From positions 1 through 5,321 of the forward strand of contig CACYDZ010000346.1 in assembly GCA_902773265.1 (NCBI GenBank): 5,321 nt of DNA. The letters run 5' to 3'. The stretch is from an uncultured Ruminococcus sp. (lineage in GTDB: Bacteria > Bacillota > Clostridia > Oscillospirales > Acutalibacteraceae). How positions within the stretch are numbered: the first letter of the stretch is position 1; every line of letters begins with the position of its first letter. Below are positions 5,122 to 5,321 of the stretch, in pieces. The translations under genes were made by a program, and so were the position numbers. The notes below the pieces were generated by a model. The model was not told where the DNA came from and made no database searches. It saw only the letters and a list, made by a program, of their open reading frames with translations.

Positions 5122-5321
5122 ATGGCAAAAAATACACAGCCTATTGCGAAGCGTTGCAGAACTTTAGGTATTGAACCGTCCGTTATGGGATATGGCAAGA
5201 AAACTTCCAACAGAAATCCCGGCGGAAATATGAGAAAAAAGAAAAGTGAATACAGCCTTCAGCTTACCGAAAAACAGAAGGTTAAATTTATATACGGCAT
5301 TATGGAAAAACAGTTCCGTCA
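5122..5321 (+). CDS. rpsD: 30S ribosomal protein S4, 5' part only
   Basis: S4 is a primary 16S rRNA-binding protein that nucleates assembly of the 30S body; in several bacteria it also represses its own operon. The visible 66 residues start MAKNTQPIAKRCRTLGIEPS and include SNRNPGG, then EYSLQLTEKQKVKFIYGIMEKQFR, the conserved S4 stretch just before the S4 RNA-binding domain. The full protein is about 200 residues, so about two thirds lies beyond the window. Only one cysteine (C12) is present in the N-terminal region, so this is the form without the zinc site. AAGGGGG at 5105-5111 lies 10 bp before the ATG. Its place between rpsK and presumably rpoA is the alpha-operon order seen in Clostridia and unlike B. 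subtilis, where rpsD is elsewhere. Confidence 0.95.
   Translation, partial: MAKNTQPIAKRCRTLGIEPSVMGYGKKTSNRNPGGNMRKKKSEYSLQLTEKQKVKFIYGIMEKQFR

Overview
The window is a stretch of the spc/alpha ribosomal-protein region of a low-to-mid GC Gram-positive bacterium. All recognisable genes are on the + strand, in the order rpmD (3' end), rplO, secY, adk, map, a KOW-domain RNA-binding protein gene, infA, rpmJ, rpsM, rpsK, rpsD (5' end). The order secY-adk-map-KOW-infA-rpmJ is a Firmicutes arrangement. rpsD between rpsK and (presumably) rpoA, a zinc-binding four-cysteine adenylate kinase and a cysteine-poor S4 N-terminus point to Clostridia rather than Bacillus. The protein sequences and the style of the intergenic repeat suggest a Ruminococcus/Oscillospiraceae-type gut anaerobe, but that is inference from memory, not a database result.

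Positions 1-3305 are a tightly packed gene run: L30 end, L15, SecY starting on TTG directly at the rplO stop, adenylate kinase after a 16 bp gap, and methionine aminopeptidase after a 4 bp gap. Together they supply 50S proteins, the membrane translocon, nucleotide balance and N-terminal methionine removal.

Positions 3306-3600 are the only long non-coding stretch. From the base after the map stop codon to 24 bp before the next start codon, the DNA is an elaborate palindromic repeat. It has four copies of a GGGCGTTGCC-centred hairpin core, a 44-bp tandem duplication, and two convergent arms. The arms share the same module order: GC-rich hairpins each followed by an AAYCCC spacer, then a T5-6/A5-6 hairpin, then an ACAAAAACTTTT tail. 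Stems differ between arms by paired changes that keep the pairing. This is the most unusual part of the window.

Positions 3601-4235 hold the KOW protein gene, which overlaps infA by 19 bp, then infA and rpmJ (37 codons). Between rpmJ and rpsM lies a perfect consensus housekeeping promoter (TTGACA, 17 bp, TATAAT), which probably starts an alpha-operon transcript carrying rpsM-rpsK-rpsD and onward. The genes between map and this promoter (KOW, infA, rpmJ) show no convincing promoter of their own and so probably depend on transcription through the repeat.

I found no tRNA, rRNA, CRISPR array, transposase or phage gene. The genes themselves are ordinary; the candidate novelty is the palindromic element in an essential operon and the internal consensus promoter.
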